From: Theristus sp. LFF4_11
Lineage: Eukaryota > Nematoda > Chromadorea > Monhysterida > Xyalidae
Direction of reading: 5' to 3'
Assembly (NCBI GenBank): GCA_030248135.1
Contig: JASANC010000922.1
Span: forward strand, 35,642 to 99,641
Length of the DNA stretch: 64,000 bases
Made by a program: the position numbers and the translations under genes. This document shows, in pieces, positions 50,093 through 61,900 of the stretch. Within the stretch, counting starts at the first letter, position 1, and every line of letters starts with the position of its first letter. The notes under the pieces were generated by a model. The model did no database searches. It saw only the letters and a program-made list of their open reading frames with translations, and had not been told where the DNA came from.

Positions 50093-51785
50093 GTAAAAAA
50101 AATGAGCTTTTTTTTTTTTTTTTTATTAAAAATTTTTGAAATTTTTTTCTTTAATGTGCCCTGAAAATGCCGTTTTTGGCATAATTTTTCGAAAGTTCAA
50201 CAAAAATTTTCTTTGACTTTACCTTGTCACTTAGTCTTCAACGCTGCAGGTGGTATTCTGGATTGATTTATCGACTGTTTTCAGCCTTGGTGGGTGATGA
50301 TGACTCGCGCATTGAAGTACTTGAGCGTCGCAAAGGCTAGTTCAACAAATTCCGTGTCGCTAAGGTGAGATAGAAGCAGAGAATCACTTTACGCATCGTT
50401 TTTCAGGATCTCGAAAGGTGGAAATTGCACTGTCTGCCACTGCAAGCGTAACTTCGTTGGTTGCTCGTTGCTGTTTCGCCTCGTGTCGTCAGCGTGATCA
50501 CACCGGTTTGTTGTGGAACTTGTTTCCATGTTATTTGAGGTGAATTGAGAGGCAAAACACGAGACGTGATGTCGTCGGTGGGAAAGTGGGGTCGCCGAAA
50601 CCAAGTCTGACATTTTCACCCTCCTCCCATAGAGTGGGGGTCATATGGTAAGTCGGTGGCTCCTCAGATGGTGATATTCGGACTCCTGAAAATTCTGAAC
50701 AACTTCATTTTTAAAAAAAAATTTTTAAAAAAAAATTTTTTTTTAAAAAAAAAAATAGAAAATTTTTTTTTTCTTGACATTCTAGTGTCCCCCCCTGAGG
50801 TCTGGGGTTTCCGACTGACACCACCGCCCCAAAATCGAGCTAAAGTTTTACGAGGTAATTCGGGGTCACGTTTTGCCATAAAGATGGGCCTCCCCCCTCA
50901 AAAACCAAAATTCTGACAATTTCTGACCTTCTACTTTGCTCTGAATTCGTCTTGGGAAATGGGGTCCCAAATTTTCACCCAACTCCCTAGTTTCAAAATT
51001 TTCATGTGGTAAGTGGGGCTCCTCAATTTTGCTAGACGAAAAATGTCAAGAAAAAAAATTTTTAAAAAATTTCTTTTTTAAAAAAAAAAATTTTTTTTTT
51101 TAAAAATTTTTTTTTAAATGAAAAGTTGTTCAGAATTTTTCAGGGAGTCCGAATATCACCATCTGAGGAGTCACCGACTTACCATATGACCCCCACTCAT
51201 ATGGGAGGAGGGTGAAAATTTCAGACTTGGTTTCGGCGACCCCATTTTCCCACCGACGACATCACGTCTCGTGTTTTGCCTTCAATTCACCTCAAATAAC
51301 ATGGAAACAAGTTCCACAACAAACCGGTGTGATACGCTGACGACACGAGGCGAAACAGCAACGAGCAACAACGAAGTTACGCTTGCAGTGGCAGACAGTG
51401 CAATTTCCACCTTTCGAGATCCTGAAAAACGATGCGTAAATGTGAGTTCTCTGCTTCTATCTCACCTTAGCGACATCGGAATTTGTTGAACTAGCCTTTG
51501 CGACGCTCAAGTACTTCAATGCGCGAGTCGATCATCACTCACCAAGGCTGAAAACAGTCGATAAATCAATCCAGAATACCACCTGCAGCGTTGAAGACTA
51601 AGTGACAAGGTAAAGTCAAAGAAAATTTTTGTTGAACTTTCGAAAAATTATGCCAAAAACGGCATTTTCAGGGCACATTAAAGAAAAAATTTCAAAAATT
51701 TTTAATAAAAAAAATAAAAAAAATGCTCATTTTTTTTTACTTTAAAAAAAAAATTAAAAAAAAAATTTTTTTTGACCCTTACATC
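50040..51785. repeat. Nested palindrome in the spacer, centre near 50915
   Basis: The left arm (about 50040-50790) is matched in reverse complement by the right arm (about 51045-51785). Anchors include ATGGTGATATTCGGACTCC (50668) against the inverse near 51143-51162. TTCCACAACAAACCGGTGTGA in the right arm pairs with its complement at about 50500-50520. The unpaired centre (about 50790-51040) has no coding content. Confidence 0.9.
51271..51489 (+). pseudogene. Possible exon remnant in the nested palindrome
   Basis: An open frame with METSSTTNRCDTL... and a GT-type donor after GCGTAAAT. The mirror copy on the other strand (about 50395-50619) is similar but frame-disturbed. The family is unrecognised. 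It is probably a fragment carried within the repeat. Confidence 0.25.
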
Positions 51786-52200
51786 TCTACCCCCGCCCCA
51801 CCCGCCTCCGCGAGAAAACACGGGATCGCACCCCCCCCCCCCTCACGGTGGTCAATCTCATCTCAATTTTTTCCAAAAATACCGTAATTTTTGCATTTTT
51901 CTTGACGTTTGTGTCTGTCCCTGCATAGATTTTGTTGTTTCTGACCAAACAAGCAGCTTGTTTGCACAAAATATTCTGTTTTTTACAAGAATTTCTGTGT
52001 TTTTCTAAGGCAAAAATTTGGGCTTACCCGTGCGATCCCGTGCACCCCCCCCCTCACGAAATTTTTTGTGCCAGTGCACCCCCCCCCTCAAGAAAATTTG
52101 CTGCCCGTGCACCCCCCCCCCTCCCCGCGAAGGCACCTGACCCCCCCCCCTAAAATTAGGCAACCCCCCCCCTCACCCGAGGTCCCGCTTTCGCTACTGC
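51785..52200 (-). repeat. G-run element, copy 2 of 3 (inverted)
   Basis: It carries the reverse complements of the ordered phrases in copies 1 and 3, including CTCATCTCAATTTTTTCC, GACGTTTGTGTCTGTCC and GCTGCCCGTGCACC. Confidence 0.85.
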
Positions 52201-52419
52201 CTGGGTTTGGATCCACATGCTGCAAAAGGTAGGTCCAATTTGACGTCGGAGCAGTTGCGAAAGCGGGACCTCGGGTGAGGGGGTGTTTGTCTAATTTTAG
52301 AGGGGGTGTCACCGTCAGCATAGCACAGTTGTTCCAGAGCCGAGGGGTTGGGGGGGGCCGATATAGATAGCTGGAGCAAATTTTCTAGATAGATAGATAC
52401 CGTATTACCTCTATTAAGG

Positions 52420-52560
52420 GGCGGGGGGGGGGTGGGGGGGGGGGGGGGGGGGGGGGGGGGCGGGGGGGGGGGCGGGCGGGGGGGCGCGCGCGGCGGGCGG
52501 GGGGGGGGGGGGGGGGGGGGCGGTCAAAATTTTGAAATTTGATAGATAGATAGCTAAAAC
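52420..52560. repeat. Extreme G-tract followed by GATA microsatellite
   Basis: About 100 nt are almost pure G with a few C, then GATAGATAGATAGC. GATA units also occur at about 52390 and 52730-52800. This is a possible G-quadruplex or replication block. Such a tract is also a typical site of sequence error. Confidence 0.9.
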
Positions 52561-53109
52561 GCTAAAAAGCTATAAAAACAGCAAAAAATAATGCTAAAAA
52601 TACACTAAAAATCAAGTATAAACGCGTATTTTGCAAAAATTAGCGAAATTTTCAAGAATTACGAGGCAAAATGGTCAATTTTGGTCAAAAATTGACTCCA
52701 TTTTATGTCTTCGAAGACAAAAATTTTCAGATAGATAGCTGGCTGAGAATTTTTTTTAGATAGATAATAGCTGAGCCGAAAAAACCTGTTTGATAGAGAT
52801 AGATTCGAAATTTTTTTGGGGGGGCCGGCCGTTGTAATGTCCGTTGTCCTAATGCCTAAAGCTTCATTACTAAAGCGCACGCGCACGTGGCATCGGCATG
52901 CTCATGCTCATGATCCATCCACTAGCGCGCGTGCACACGCTCCGGCCCCAACAAGAACTTGTTCAAAACGCAATTGTTCTGACATCTTCCTTCTTGAAAA
53001 GGCTTGGCTTAGGTTAGGATTAGGTCAGGATCAGGTTTGACTTAGGATTAGGCTTTAGGATTAAAATTTGAATCAGGTCTGTTTTAGCAATGTCCGACAA
53101 CGAGCGTGT

Positions 53110-53490
53110 CGGTTTTTAAAAAAGAAGGGTAACCGACCTCGGGTGAGGGGTGTGTTTGCCTAATTTTAGAGGGGGGGTCAGGTGCCTTCTCGGTGAGGGG
53201 GGGGGTGCACGGGCAGCAAATTTTCCTGAGGGGGGGTGCACTGGCAGAAAAATTTCGTGAGGGGGGGGGTGCACGGGATCGCACGGGTAATACCAAATTT
53301 TTGCCTTAGAAAAACACAGAAATTCTTGTAAAATACAGAATATTTTGTGCAAACAAGCTGCTTGTTTGGTCAGAAACAACAAAATCTATGCAGGGACAGA
53401 CACAAACGTCAAGAAAAATGCAAAATTACGGTATTTTCGGAAAAAATTGAGATGAGATTGACCACCGTGAGGGGGGGGTGCGATTAGGGT
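53110..53490 (+). repeat. G-run element, copy 3 of 3
   Basis: A direct copy of 49580-49990, ending at GATTAGGGTTAGGGGG before an A/T homopolymer block. Confidence 0.85.
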
Positions 53491-54986
53491 TAGGGGGAAA
53501 AAAAATCCGGATTTTTTTTTTTAAATTAAAAAAAATTTTTAAAAAAAAAAAAAATTTTTTTTTACAAGTTAGGTTTGTTCGAAGCGTCTCGTCGAGCTGA
53601 GTTCATCTAGACTATTTTCAGAACGATCCGGAAAACTATAAGAGCGAAAATCGTGTTTTATTGAAATTATGTCCATTTCATAGAGGGAAAGTTGCATTTT
53701 CAACAGTAAAACAGGACAATTTTCGACGTGTACTTGAATATTGAACCGTTCTTAGTTGTTCCTCTTTAGAAAATTACCAAAATTTGACTGTGTTCAAAAA
53801 TTCCTGTTTGCTGTAGCTAAGTCGGCAACCCCTGTCGACCCGGTCCCCCCCCCCCCCCAAGACACTTACTTTCAGGTTCAACCAGCTATGCTATCTGCCA
53901 CATGGCGAGAGCCCACTCTTCAAATCATCGTATCGAAAACACGTACCATGATTTCGCGATCACGTTGCGGGCAACTGACAGACGCAAGTTTAACACGTTA
54001 GTTTAGCTCAGCACGCAAGTTTTAACATGTGGCCATGTTATCTGGTATCTGAAAAACGGTCGTGTGATGTGGTATTAACCAACATCTCCGCTCAAATTGT
54101 TTAACAATATATCGCACAACTCCATTGTAGACCTATAACATACGCCAATCAACAAGATATCATGTTCATCTCATGGCCTACCGACTGAAAAACATGTTCT
54201 AAGTTGCAAGAAAACGATTTCTGAAACGATATTTCAATTCAGTTAAGTCATTTCAACGCTAAAAATTGACTCTAGAAGTCATCCAAATCGAAAAACATGG
54301 AGTACGTCGGTCAAAATGACCAAATAATGACATTTACCTAAGCACACAAAGAAGTTGGGAAGAAAATTTGGTTTGAACTTTCAAAAAATTATGCCATAAA
54401 TCGAATTTTCAGAGCAAAGTAGAAGAAAAATTTTTCAAATTTTTTTTTAAGTTTGAAAAAAAAAATCCAAATTTAAAAAAAAAAAACGAAAAAAAAAATT
54501 AAAAAAAATTTTTTTTTAAAGCCCCTAACCCTAGGTGCGATCCCGTGTTTTCTCGCGGAGGGGGGTGGGGGGAGTCTAGTACCCGGGTCGAGGTAAAGGG
54601 GGGAGGGGGGGTACACGGGGATCTGCCCGTGCACGGGCAGGATTTTCGGCTGAGGGGGGTGGACCCCCCCCCCCCCCCCCCCACTTTCGGCTACTGAACC
54701 CAGGTCGTGTTTCTCGTTCCTAATGATTTTTCTGTGTTCCGATAGCACTTTCGAATGCTTCAGATAGAAAACGACCAGTTGTTCCAGAGCCGGGGAGTTG
54801 GGGGCCGATATAGACAGCTGGAGCATGGCCAAAATTCGTTTAAAGGAGTACCAAAAATGTGATACCATACACCCAACCCATGTTAAAAACCTCAATTATA
54901 TTTTTATTATTTGCGCAGCTGGTGTTTGCTGTGGAATAAATTAATTGATTGTGATTGAGTTAGCCGCAAAATTTAGAGCAGCCGCT

Positions 54987-56586
54987 ATGAAACGTTCCAT
55001 TGAACGACCAAATGAATTGGCATTAACAATCGAAGCGGAACCGTTTGAGCGCAAAGATGCAGAAAACTCGGCTGCAGCAGCGCATACACAACCGCATTCG
55101 AAGATTTCCTGTCACTCCAGTCGACACACCTTTCTTACGTCGAAAACCGAGCCGTTGTTGGATCACTTCGGTTGGGAGCAGGAGGTACGGGGTGTGTCAA
55201 ATGTAACTGCAGCTTGCGTGATGTTTCCTCTTCTCTACCCCACAACATAACAGAACAAAACTACTGAGAAACCAACCATAGTACACCTCTGTCTGTAATG
55301 TTTGGCTTCGCATTGTTTGATTCGTTTCTTGAACGACAGCGTGGCGCCGCAATAGTTTTGTTTCCTCGAAGAAGCGACACTGGCAGTCACACGCGCCGCC
55401 GATGGTGACGACAGCACAGCAGAACGGACGTTTGACGGTGACGACGACAAGTTTGGGTGGCAGCGGTGGTGCTTCTGGAAACGAGTGCTCATCACAAATC
55501 ACCGTTGTCATCGGAAACATCGGCCAGCAAAACGAGCTCAGCAACTGTGAAATCCTCAACGGTAATATTTTGCCAGTGACGTCAATCGTAAATCATCCTG
55601 AATCACAGTTCGGGGTTGTACAACGGGTTGCACAAAATGCTCCACAAATGCAAGGGAGCACCCAGCAAAAGCGGTCAGCCAACCGTTGCCCCGTTGGCCA
55701 GTTTCCGTGAGTTCGATGCTGACCAATCATCGCCGCCACCGACTCCAGCGAACCGATGAAAGAGCGAAAAAAGAAGAAAAATTTACTCGAAGAGCGAAAG
55801 AACGAATACGAGTGGGTCGCCGCCGTCGTCGTCGCTGCGCGCCTGGCGTCGCAAAGCAGGTGATCTCGGATCGTGATGTGGAGCGAGTGTCTGTCGAACG
55901 AAAATAATTCGGGGACAAAAACCAATTGAATTGAACGTGCTGCTGCAGGCCGAGTGGCGTTCGCACGTGCAGCGCAGTTCACAAGAAGCGTCTGATCGTG
56001 ACCATTGCTGACGGGAACGGTCAGCACGCCGACCGCGACACCGGACAGAAACGTAAAAGGAAGAAGAAGCCAAAGAAGCGGCAGAAACAATCGAGCGGCA
56101 TTGTGGCGCGTCTGCAGTCGTTCGGCGGTGGCGCAGCGTCGAACGTGGCACGCGCACGCGCTCCCGCTGGTCTGTTGCCATGCCACAATTGCCAATTTTG
56201 CTGTCGAATTCGAATCGAGACACTTGCATCAGCAGTGCTTTGTGATCTAATCCAGCAGGAGAAATCAGTGCGTCTGTGGAACCGAATGAAAAAGAGCAGC
56301 CAAAGCGAGCGGAGCGACGACCGTCGCACCTGCGTGACAACATTGAACGATGGCTGCAACGAATCACGGACAGTCCCGTGGCACAGTTTCCAGGTTCTCC
56401 AAACCAAAAAACATGCTTCAATTCCAAAAGTTCACGATCGCCGTGATTTCTGCCAATTTTCTCATTTTCTCGACAGGTGAGTTGACGGCGTGCATCCGAC
56501 ATCGACAGACGTCTGGTGAGTCGCTGCGTCGTCTTGCGAAATTGAGTCACGATCGAGCTGGACTGAATGGCATTGCGCACGAGTGA
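54987..56586 (+). pseudogene. Right-arm copy of the unrecognised basic protein gene, disrupted
   Basis: Mirror of 46396-48034. The beginning of exon 1, the lysine-rich part of exon 4, exon 5 and exon 6 match closely. The second half of exon 1 (about 55100-55185) and parts of exons 3 and 4 differ by several small indels that shift the frame before it is regained. It is either a decayed duplicate or unpolished sequence. Confidence 0.65.
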
Positions 56587-56844
56587 GGCCGGCCGGCTTG
56601 CTTTGGGGCGGTCGTGGTTTTCCTGCTGCACCAATCTTGAATCATGCAACTGTCGGAATTGATAGAAATTTATAGTTTTGGAACGGGTTGATGTGGTAGG
56701 AAAGTGAAGAAAATTCGATTGATAGATGTTACTTTTGTCACGCTGAACAACGTTGAACGTTACCCCGAAATCTGTTCAGGTTTACATCGCTTACCTGTTT
56801 CAGCACGAACAGGGGCACTGACGGTGGCGTGAAAAGGGGTACCG

Positions 56845-58026
56845 ATGCACAACAGTAACGATGTCCTCGGACAGACGCACGCAAACCGAACAGATCATGA
56901 TACTTTGCCCAAAGTGAACCGTGGAATCAGGTACAATTTATTGGAGTCAGTCATTCGTTCACCAGCTTTTATTCAGTCACGCAACACGACTGTTGTACAT
57001 CGGCCATTGCGTATCTGGTCCTTTCGGTGGTCGTTCCGAGTTGTATGACGTGCATGTATCGCGTACGGCATTTAGCAGTATTCATGAAGCAGTATTTTGC
57101 GACCGTGTTTTAACGCGTTCAACGCATGAACGCAGTCATGTTGTAACACAGCTGCGTGTCACAAAATACTGCTCAGAAGCGCCGCTTACAGTGACAGCAC
57201 GACAACGAGCAGCGGCTCATCGGGCGATCGCAGGCGCAACGCGCTGTACACGCAGATTGCCAATCGCCTGCACGTGATCGCCGATGAGTTCATGGCGAGT
57301 CGCTTGATCGCTGAGCAGATACAACGAGAAGAACTGCAGCAGATCAGGGACGACGAAAAACGGCGACTGGTGGAGCAGCAACTACAGCAAGAGCACGAAC
57401 AGGTGACTTTGCGCAAACATCGTGTGCTTTTGTTGTTGTTGTTGTTGTTGCGATTTTTAGGCGATGTTTTTAGCCAGGGCTAACCCAGAGAAGCGTACAG
57501 AACGTCATTGAGTAGGGCTCTGTGCTCTTTCGTTTGCGGTTATTTTTTTAGTGAAGAGATCCAGTTCTATAGTGCTTTTCCAAATTCAAGAATAATCCAG
57601 ACGAATGCAACTAAAATTTCAGACCGAATCCATCACGTGCGCTCTGTTGAACAACGTCGGCAACCTGCGCAAATCATGCAAACCCAGCTGCCGACGCAGA
57701 CGGGCAGCGCCGAGCTCAGTTGGCCATGGTGTTTTATGGACCGGTGTAGCGCTCGGGTTGGTGAACGAGTTTGTTTCGTTGTGTGGTGAATATGTAGCAG
57801 CACCGACGTTTGTGTGTTTTTTTGTGTGATGACAAATGTCAGTAGTTTCTTCATACCGCCGTGCGCATGCCAGTCAACTCGGTCGAGCGCGAGCAGCCGT
57901 GCTCTGGCGCTGATGACCACGTGCCGACACATCGCCGACCGCTCTCGAGTTGGCTCACCAGCATGGCGGCTATGCATCCGCACTGAGCGATGCAGCCCCA
58001 GCGGTGAAGTCGACTCATGCACGCAG
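56845..58026 (+). pseudogene. Right-arm copy of the BCL-2-like gene, 3' exons disrupted
   Basis: Exons 1 (56845-56930) and 2 (57192-57402, with the BH3 motif) are intact and identical in length to the left copy. In exon 3 (from 57623) at least three single-base losses occur relative to the left arm, in CTTTG, CTTC and ATTGG contexts. Exon 4 (from about 57839) has further losses and substitutions that destroy the BH2 reading frame and the stop codon. Upstream of the ATG two bases are missing relative to the left arm. Confidence 0.7.
57454..57504 (+). repeat. Short dispersed intronic repeat, copy 3
   Basis: Mirror of the copy at 45473-45523, in intron 2 of the right-arm BCL-2-like copy, preceded by a (TTG)n tract. 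Confidence 0.75.
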
Positions 58027-58582
58027 CAGCAGCGTGTCACTAGGTGAACGAAAAATGCTCACACTTCTGTTGAGACTTTGCTTCTGTTAAAGTATTTGAT
58101 CATTTCAAATTTGTGAATGTAGACAGTAAAACTGTTTTTCTGCCAAATTCTCTGCTGTTTTTTTTCTTTTGACAATAATTGGTGCAAGCAACGTGCATTG
58201 ATATCAATGGGACCTACTTTGTGATCTTGATTTATGCAACGTCAATCAATGACTACCAACTGCCTTTCTGAAATTGTACAAACCTGCAACCATGATATGC
58301 CTTGTCGACTTTTCGATAGATTTTTGTGTTGTTGTCTTTTTAGCTTTCAGATTTACCGTTTGTGTTTTCTTAATTCATGTTTGCAACTAAAAGTTGAAAA
58401 ACGTTTAATATGTATTTTTCCAAGTTTGACACCCACTCGTTATTCATCAATGACAATACCGAAGGCAAACAAATTATCCGTCGTTACTCTTTTCTATTCA
58501 TTTTTTGAAAAAACCACTGCAGTGGAGTATGTGTACCTTGTTATGCAGTTTTTTTCAGATAAAAACTGAAGCAAAAACGTGT

Positions 58583-58701
58583 TGCTTGGAGTGGGATTCG
58601 AACCCACGCCCGCATATGCGGACCAGAAGTCCCAGCCGCACTAGACGCGTGCGAAGCAATGCGCTTGAGTCTGGCGCCTTAGACCACTCGGCCATCCAAG
58701 C
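58583..58701 (-). tRNA. tRNA-Leu (anticodon CAA) with intron, right-arm copy
   Basis: Reverse complement of 44259-44377 with no difference that I can see in mature part, intron, box A or box B. It is therefore potentially functional. Confidence 0.97.
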
Positions 58702-58969
58702 GTGCACATTCGTAGCGTATACGCACGATATGACACACCAGTGCGACTGCTGCTGTCTCGTTTCAAGGTTAGTTTTACAATGTTATTAGTGTTGTGCGTA
58801 ACGCACGTTCGGTTGTTTTCAATGTTTATTCAACGTTTTTCCCGTGTGCAACAAGTGAATATTGCGTTGATTATTGCGTGGGAGAATAGCTTGCATGGTG
58901 GTGACCGCATTGCTCGGTAAAAAAACTGCATTTTTAAGGCGTGTCCATTTCAACAAGTACTGTCATTTG

Positions 58970-61900
58970 TTACTCTTCAATGTTCTCCTGACTGGTGCCT
59001 GACGTTGTTGTGGCCGATGTGATTCTCTGCCGGTGTCGGTGGCGTTGTTCAACGGTCAGGAACTCACAGAAGTTCTGGTAGTCCGTGGTGTTTGCGATGA
59101 ACGGCGTCGCCGTCGTCCTCTCCAGTTGATGTGTCAGCTTGCGCCAACGCGAGCTGCTTTCTGTTGAAATGCCTTGCTCCAATCGGTCGAACAAGCCTGG
59201 ACAGTTTTTGCACGCCGCTTTTGATTTTTTTGAAACGTGAAAAGGGTGTTTTTAAGCGAAATCTTGGTTCGCTCACCTGAATCGGCTGCCTCGGCGCTTT
59301 TTTCGGTTGATGACGACGCCCACCGAAAGTGTGACAGGAAGCCACGCCGTTTTGTCTGACCGTCCGTCGATATGTTCGTTTCGTTCAACTTATTCAGGCC
59401 TGTTCGCAATATACAAGTAGTGATTGTTGTGCCATGAAATACGGTGTTCGGTGGAATATGCTTCATGCAAAACCAGTAAAGCGCTATTTTGGAAACTGAA
59501 ACTCGTTTTCGTTTCGTGCTTGACTGCGTTACATGCGTCGTTAAAAATGAGTGCACTTACGTTGTCGCCATCGAGTGGAATACTTCGCTGAATCGGTGTG
59601 TTGGTTAAAACGTTGATTTCAGCGGGTAAGAATCAAGATTGATATGTGACGATAAGCAACGAACCTTGCAAGAACATTTCTGCGCTCGGCATCCGCAGCG
59701 CAACGAGCGTAGCAGGCTGCGAGTCACTTTTTGGCAGTGCATTCCGTCTGCCCATCATGTTCACTGAGCCCTCATACACTTCGTCGCCATCATCGTCGTC
59801 GTCTTCGGCGCTGATTTCATCGACAATCGATCCGGACGTCTCGTCTGTTCTGTTGAGCACACGTGGCCCATCTCTGGTTGTTCGCGGTGAGTGTTGTGCT
59901 CCGTTGAAGTGTTCGTTTGTTGCAACCTCATCACCAGACGCACTCTCGTATTCTTTGTTGGCGTTGTTGTTTCGATCAGCGTGATTATTGCAGCCGCGTT
60001 TGCTTTGTCGCCACAGCGCCGCTGCGCTGCCGTCCAACTCTGCCATGGCGTCTGGTGTTGCTTGTTGGCGGTGCACGTCGCTGGCAGCAACACTGACGAT
60101 TGGCGTCAGTACACAATCGCCTAAAGCGTGCCGCTTCACCGTTTTGCAGCCATCATCATTTTGTTGTTCGTTTTGCTGTGGTAGTGTTGGTGCGGCGAGC
60201 TTGGTCTGTTCAATTGGCCGTTTCGATGCACTTACCGACGACAGCAGTTCACTGGCAGTTGTGACGGACTCGCTGGAGCAATTCTGATTGCCGTTCGCCA
60301 CAGGCACCCGCTGACTGTTCCCCAAGGACGTCTGCGCTGTCCAATAGTCCTCTGTGGTGCTGCTCGACGCGCTCGGGTTGCTCAGCTGCCCGCTGAGCGA
60401 CTCTAGAAAAGTTTACTGGAAAACTGTTTGTATATTCAGCTCATTTCAATGATTGTTTCATGGCGCTTGGTACTTGAACTAAACTGAAATGAAAAGCCAA
60501 CCGCAGTTGCTCTTTCACAACCTCACAAACCTGTTGTATTGTCGCAGAACGAACTGAGTTCAATTTTTTCGTTATTAAAGATCGACTTTTTAATTTTTTT
60601 TGTATTTAGAAGTATAAAGGGATCTGATGAAAGTATTAGCATGGCATATTTTCAGCTTGGTTTTTATTCAATGGAACAAGTGAGATCGATGAACAAAAGA
60701 CGAAATGGGTGTCGCACGTAACATGGATAATCATGATATGTTGCACCGTTTAATTGAAATAGATCCCATAAAGGCTCACAATTGACAAAAGACAAGGATA
60801 CTGTTTATTAAAAACGGTATTATTCTACGTCTGCGTCTACACCCATGCAGCGCAATCGCTAATCAGCACAACATTCAGGTCAACGTTCTGTTGAGGCATT
60901 GGCTCGTCGGTGTCAATGGTGTGTTGGCGTTGTAATTTCACGGTCGACGTTGCCGTTTGATGCCCAAAATCGCTCGTTATTGTTTCCACTGCAAAACAAC
61001 ACATTAGTTTACCACATGGAAAGCACTTATACGTCCGTTAATATTGTCACGTGTACACCGCTGCTGAAGTATCATACTATCTAGATACTACAGGATTACC
61101 ATCTACACTGGCAACTAAACTTCGGTGTATCGACTTTTTCAGCGCTTATTTAGTATTGTAAAAACTGAAAAGATTTAGCAAACCAATATAGCTGGCGTGT
61201 GGGTAAACAAGCGGACACAGTGCGGAACAGCAAAACAATTTTCAGGTGTTGCTTCAACGGAAGTGGTATGGGACTGGCTGACGTCGCGATATATGGTCAC
61301 GTACGTGCAGAGACAACACGGCTGTCACAGTTCAGTCACCCTCATCGACGGATCGAGCCACGGTGGCGGGAACGTGCGTCTGAACAGCGACGAGGCACGT
61401 CGACGCTGTGAACGACACTCTACAAAACACTGCGACATTGCGCAATGCGGCACATGAACATTGGTGCACACACTGCTGTAAAAAGGCATTCGCAAGTGGC
61501 TTGCATTGCGATAATCAGCAGGTGGATGGACAGCAACACAAATAAAGACACTGCACGCTGTGCGATTGAACAAAACGGGTTGGTGAAATTGACGCAGAAC
61601 GAAAGAAAAGGCCGGCTTCAATTTGCAACGCCCGAACGAAACACAACAAAGCATGCACGATGGCAATTGAAAACGTGAACGTGACACGCGCTTGTGATCT
61701 GGCTAGATAGAAGAAACAGTTTTACCACTGCACTTAGAATGGGACGTTTTGACACTTAAGGGTGTACAAATGGAGAACAATTTTTCGTTTAAACTCAAGT
61801 GCATTGCATTCTTTGGTAGATTTTAGGTGCGTAAAATGTGTTTTTAGTAAAATTGTGCGGATATAATTTTTAGGGAAGTTACTGTTAAGAATAAGAAAAA

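Larger units (their letters stand above)
49491..53509. other. Spacer of the giant palindrome: nested repeats and homopolymers, no gene
   Basis: It holds a second inverted repeat (50040-50790 against 51045-51785). It also holds G-run elements at 49580-49990 (+), 51785-52200 (inverse) and 53110-53490 (+). Further content is A/T homopolymer blocks, a G-tract of about 100 bp (about 52420-52522), GATA microsatellite patches and a degenerate TTAGG-like run (about 52998-53062). The unit CTTCTACTTTGCTCTGAA appears here and in the arms. No convincing gene was found. Confidence 0.85.
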
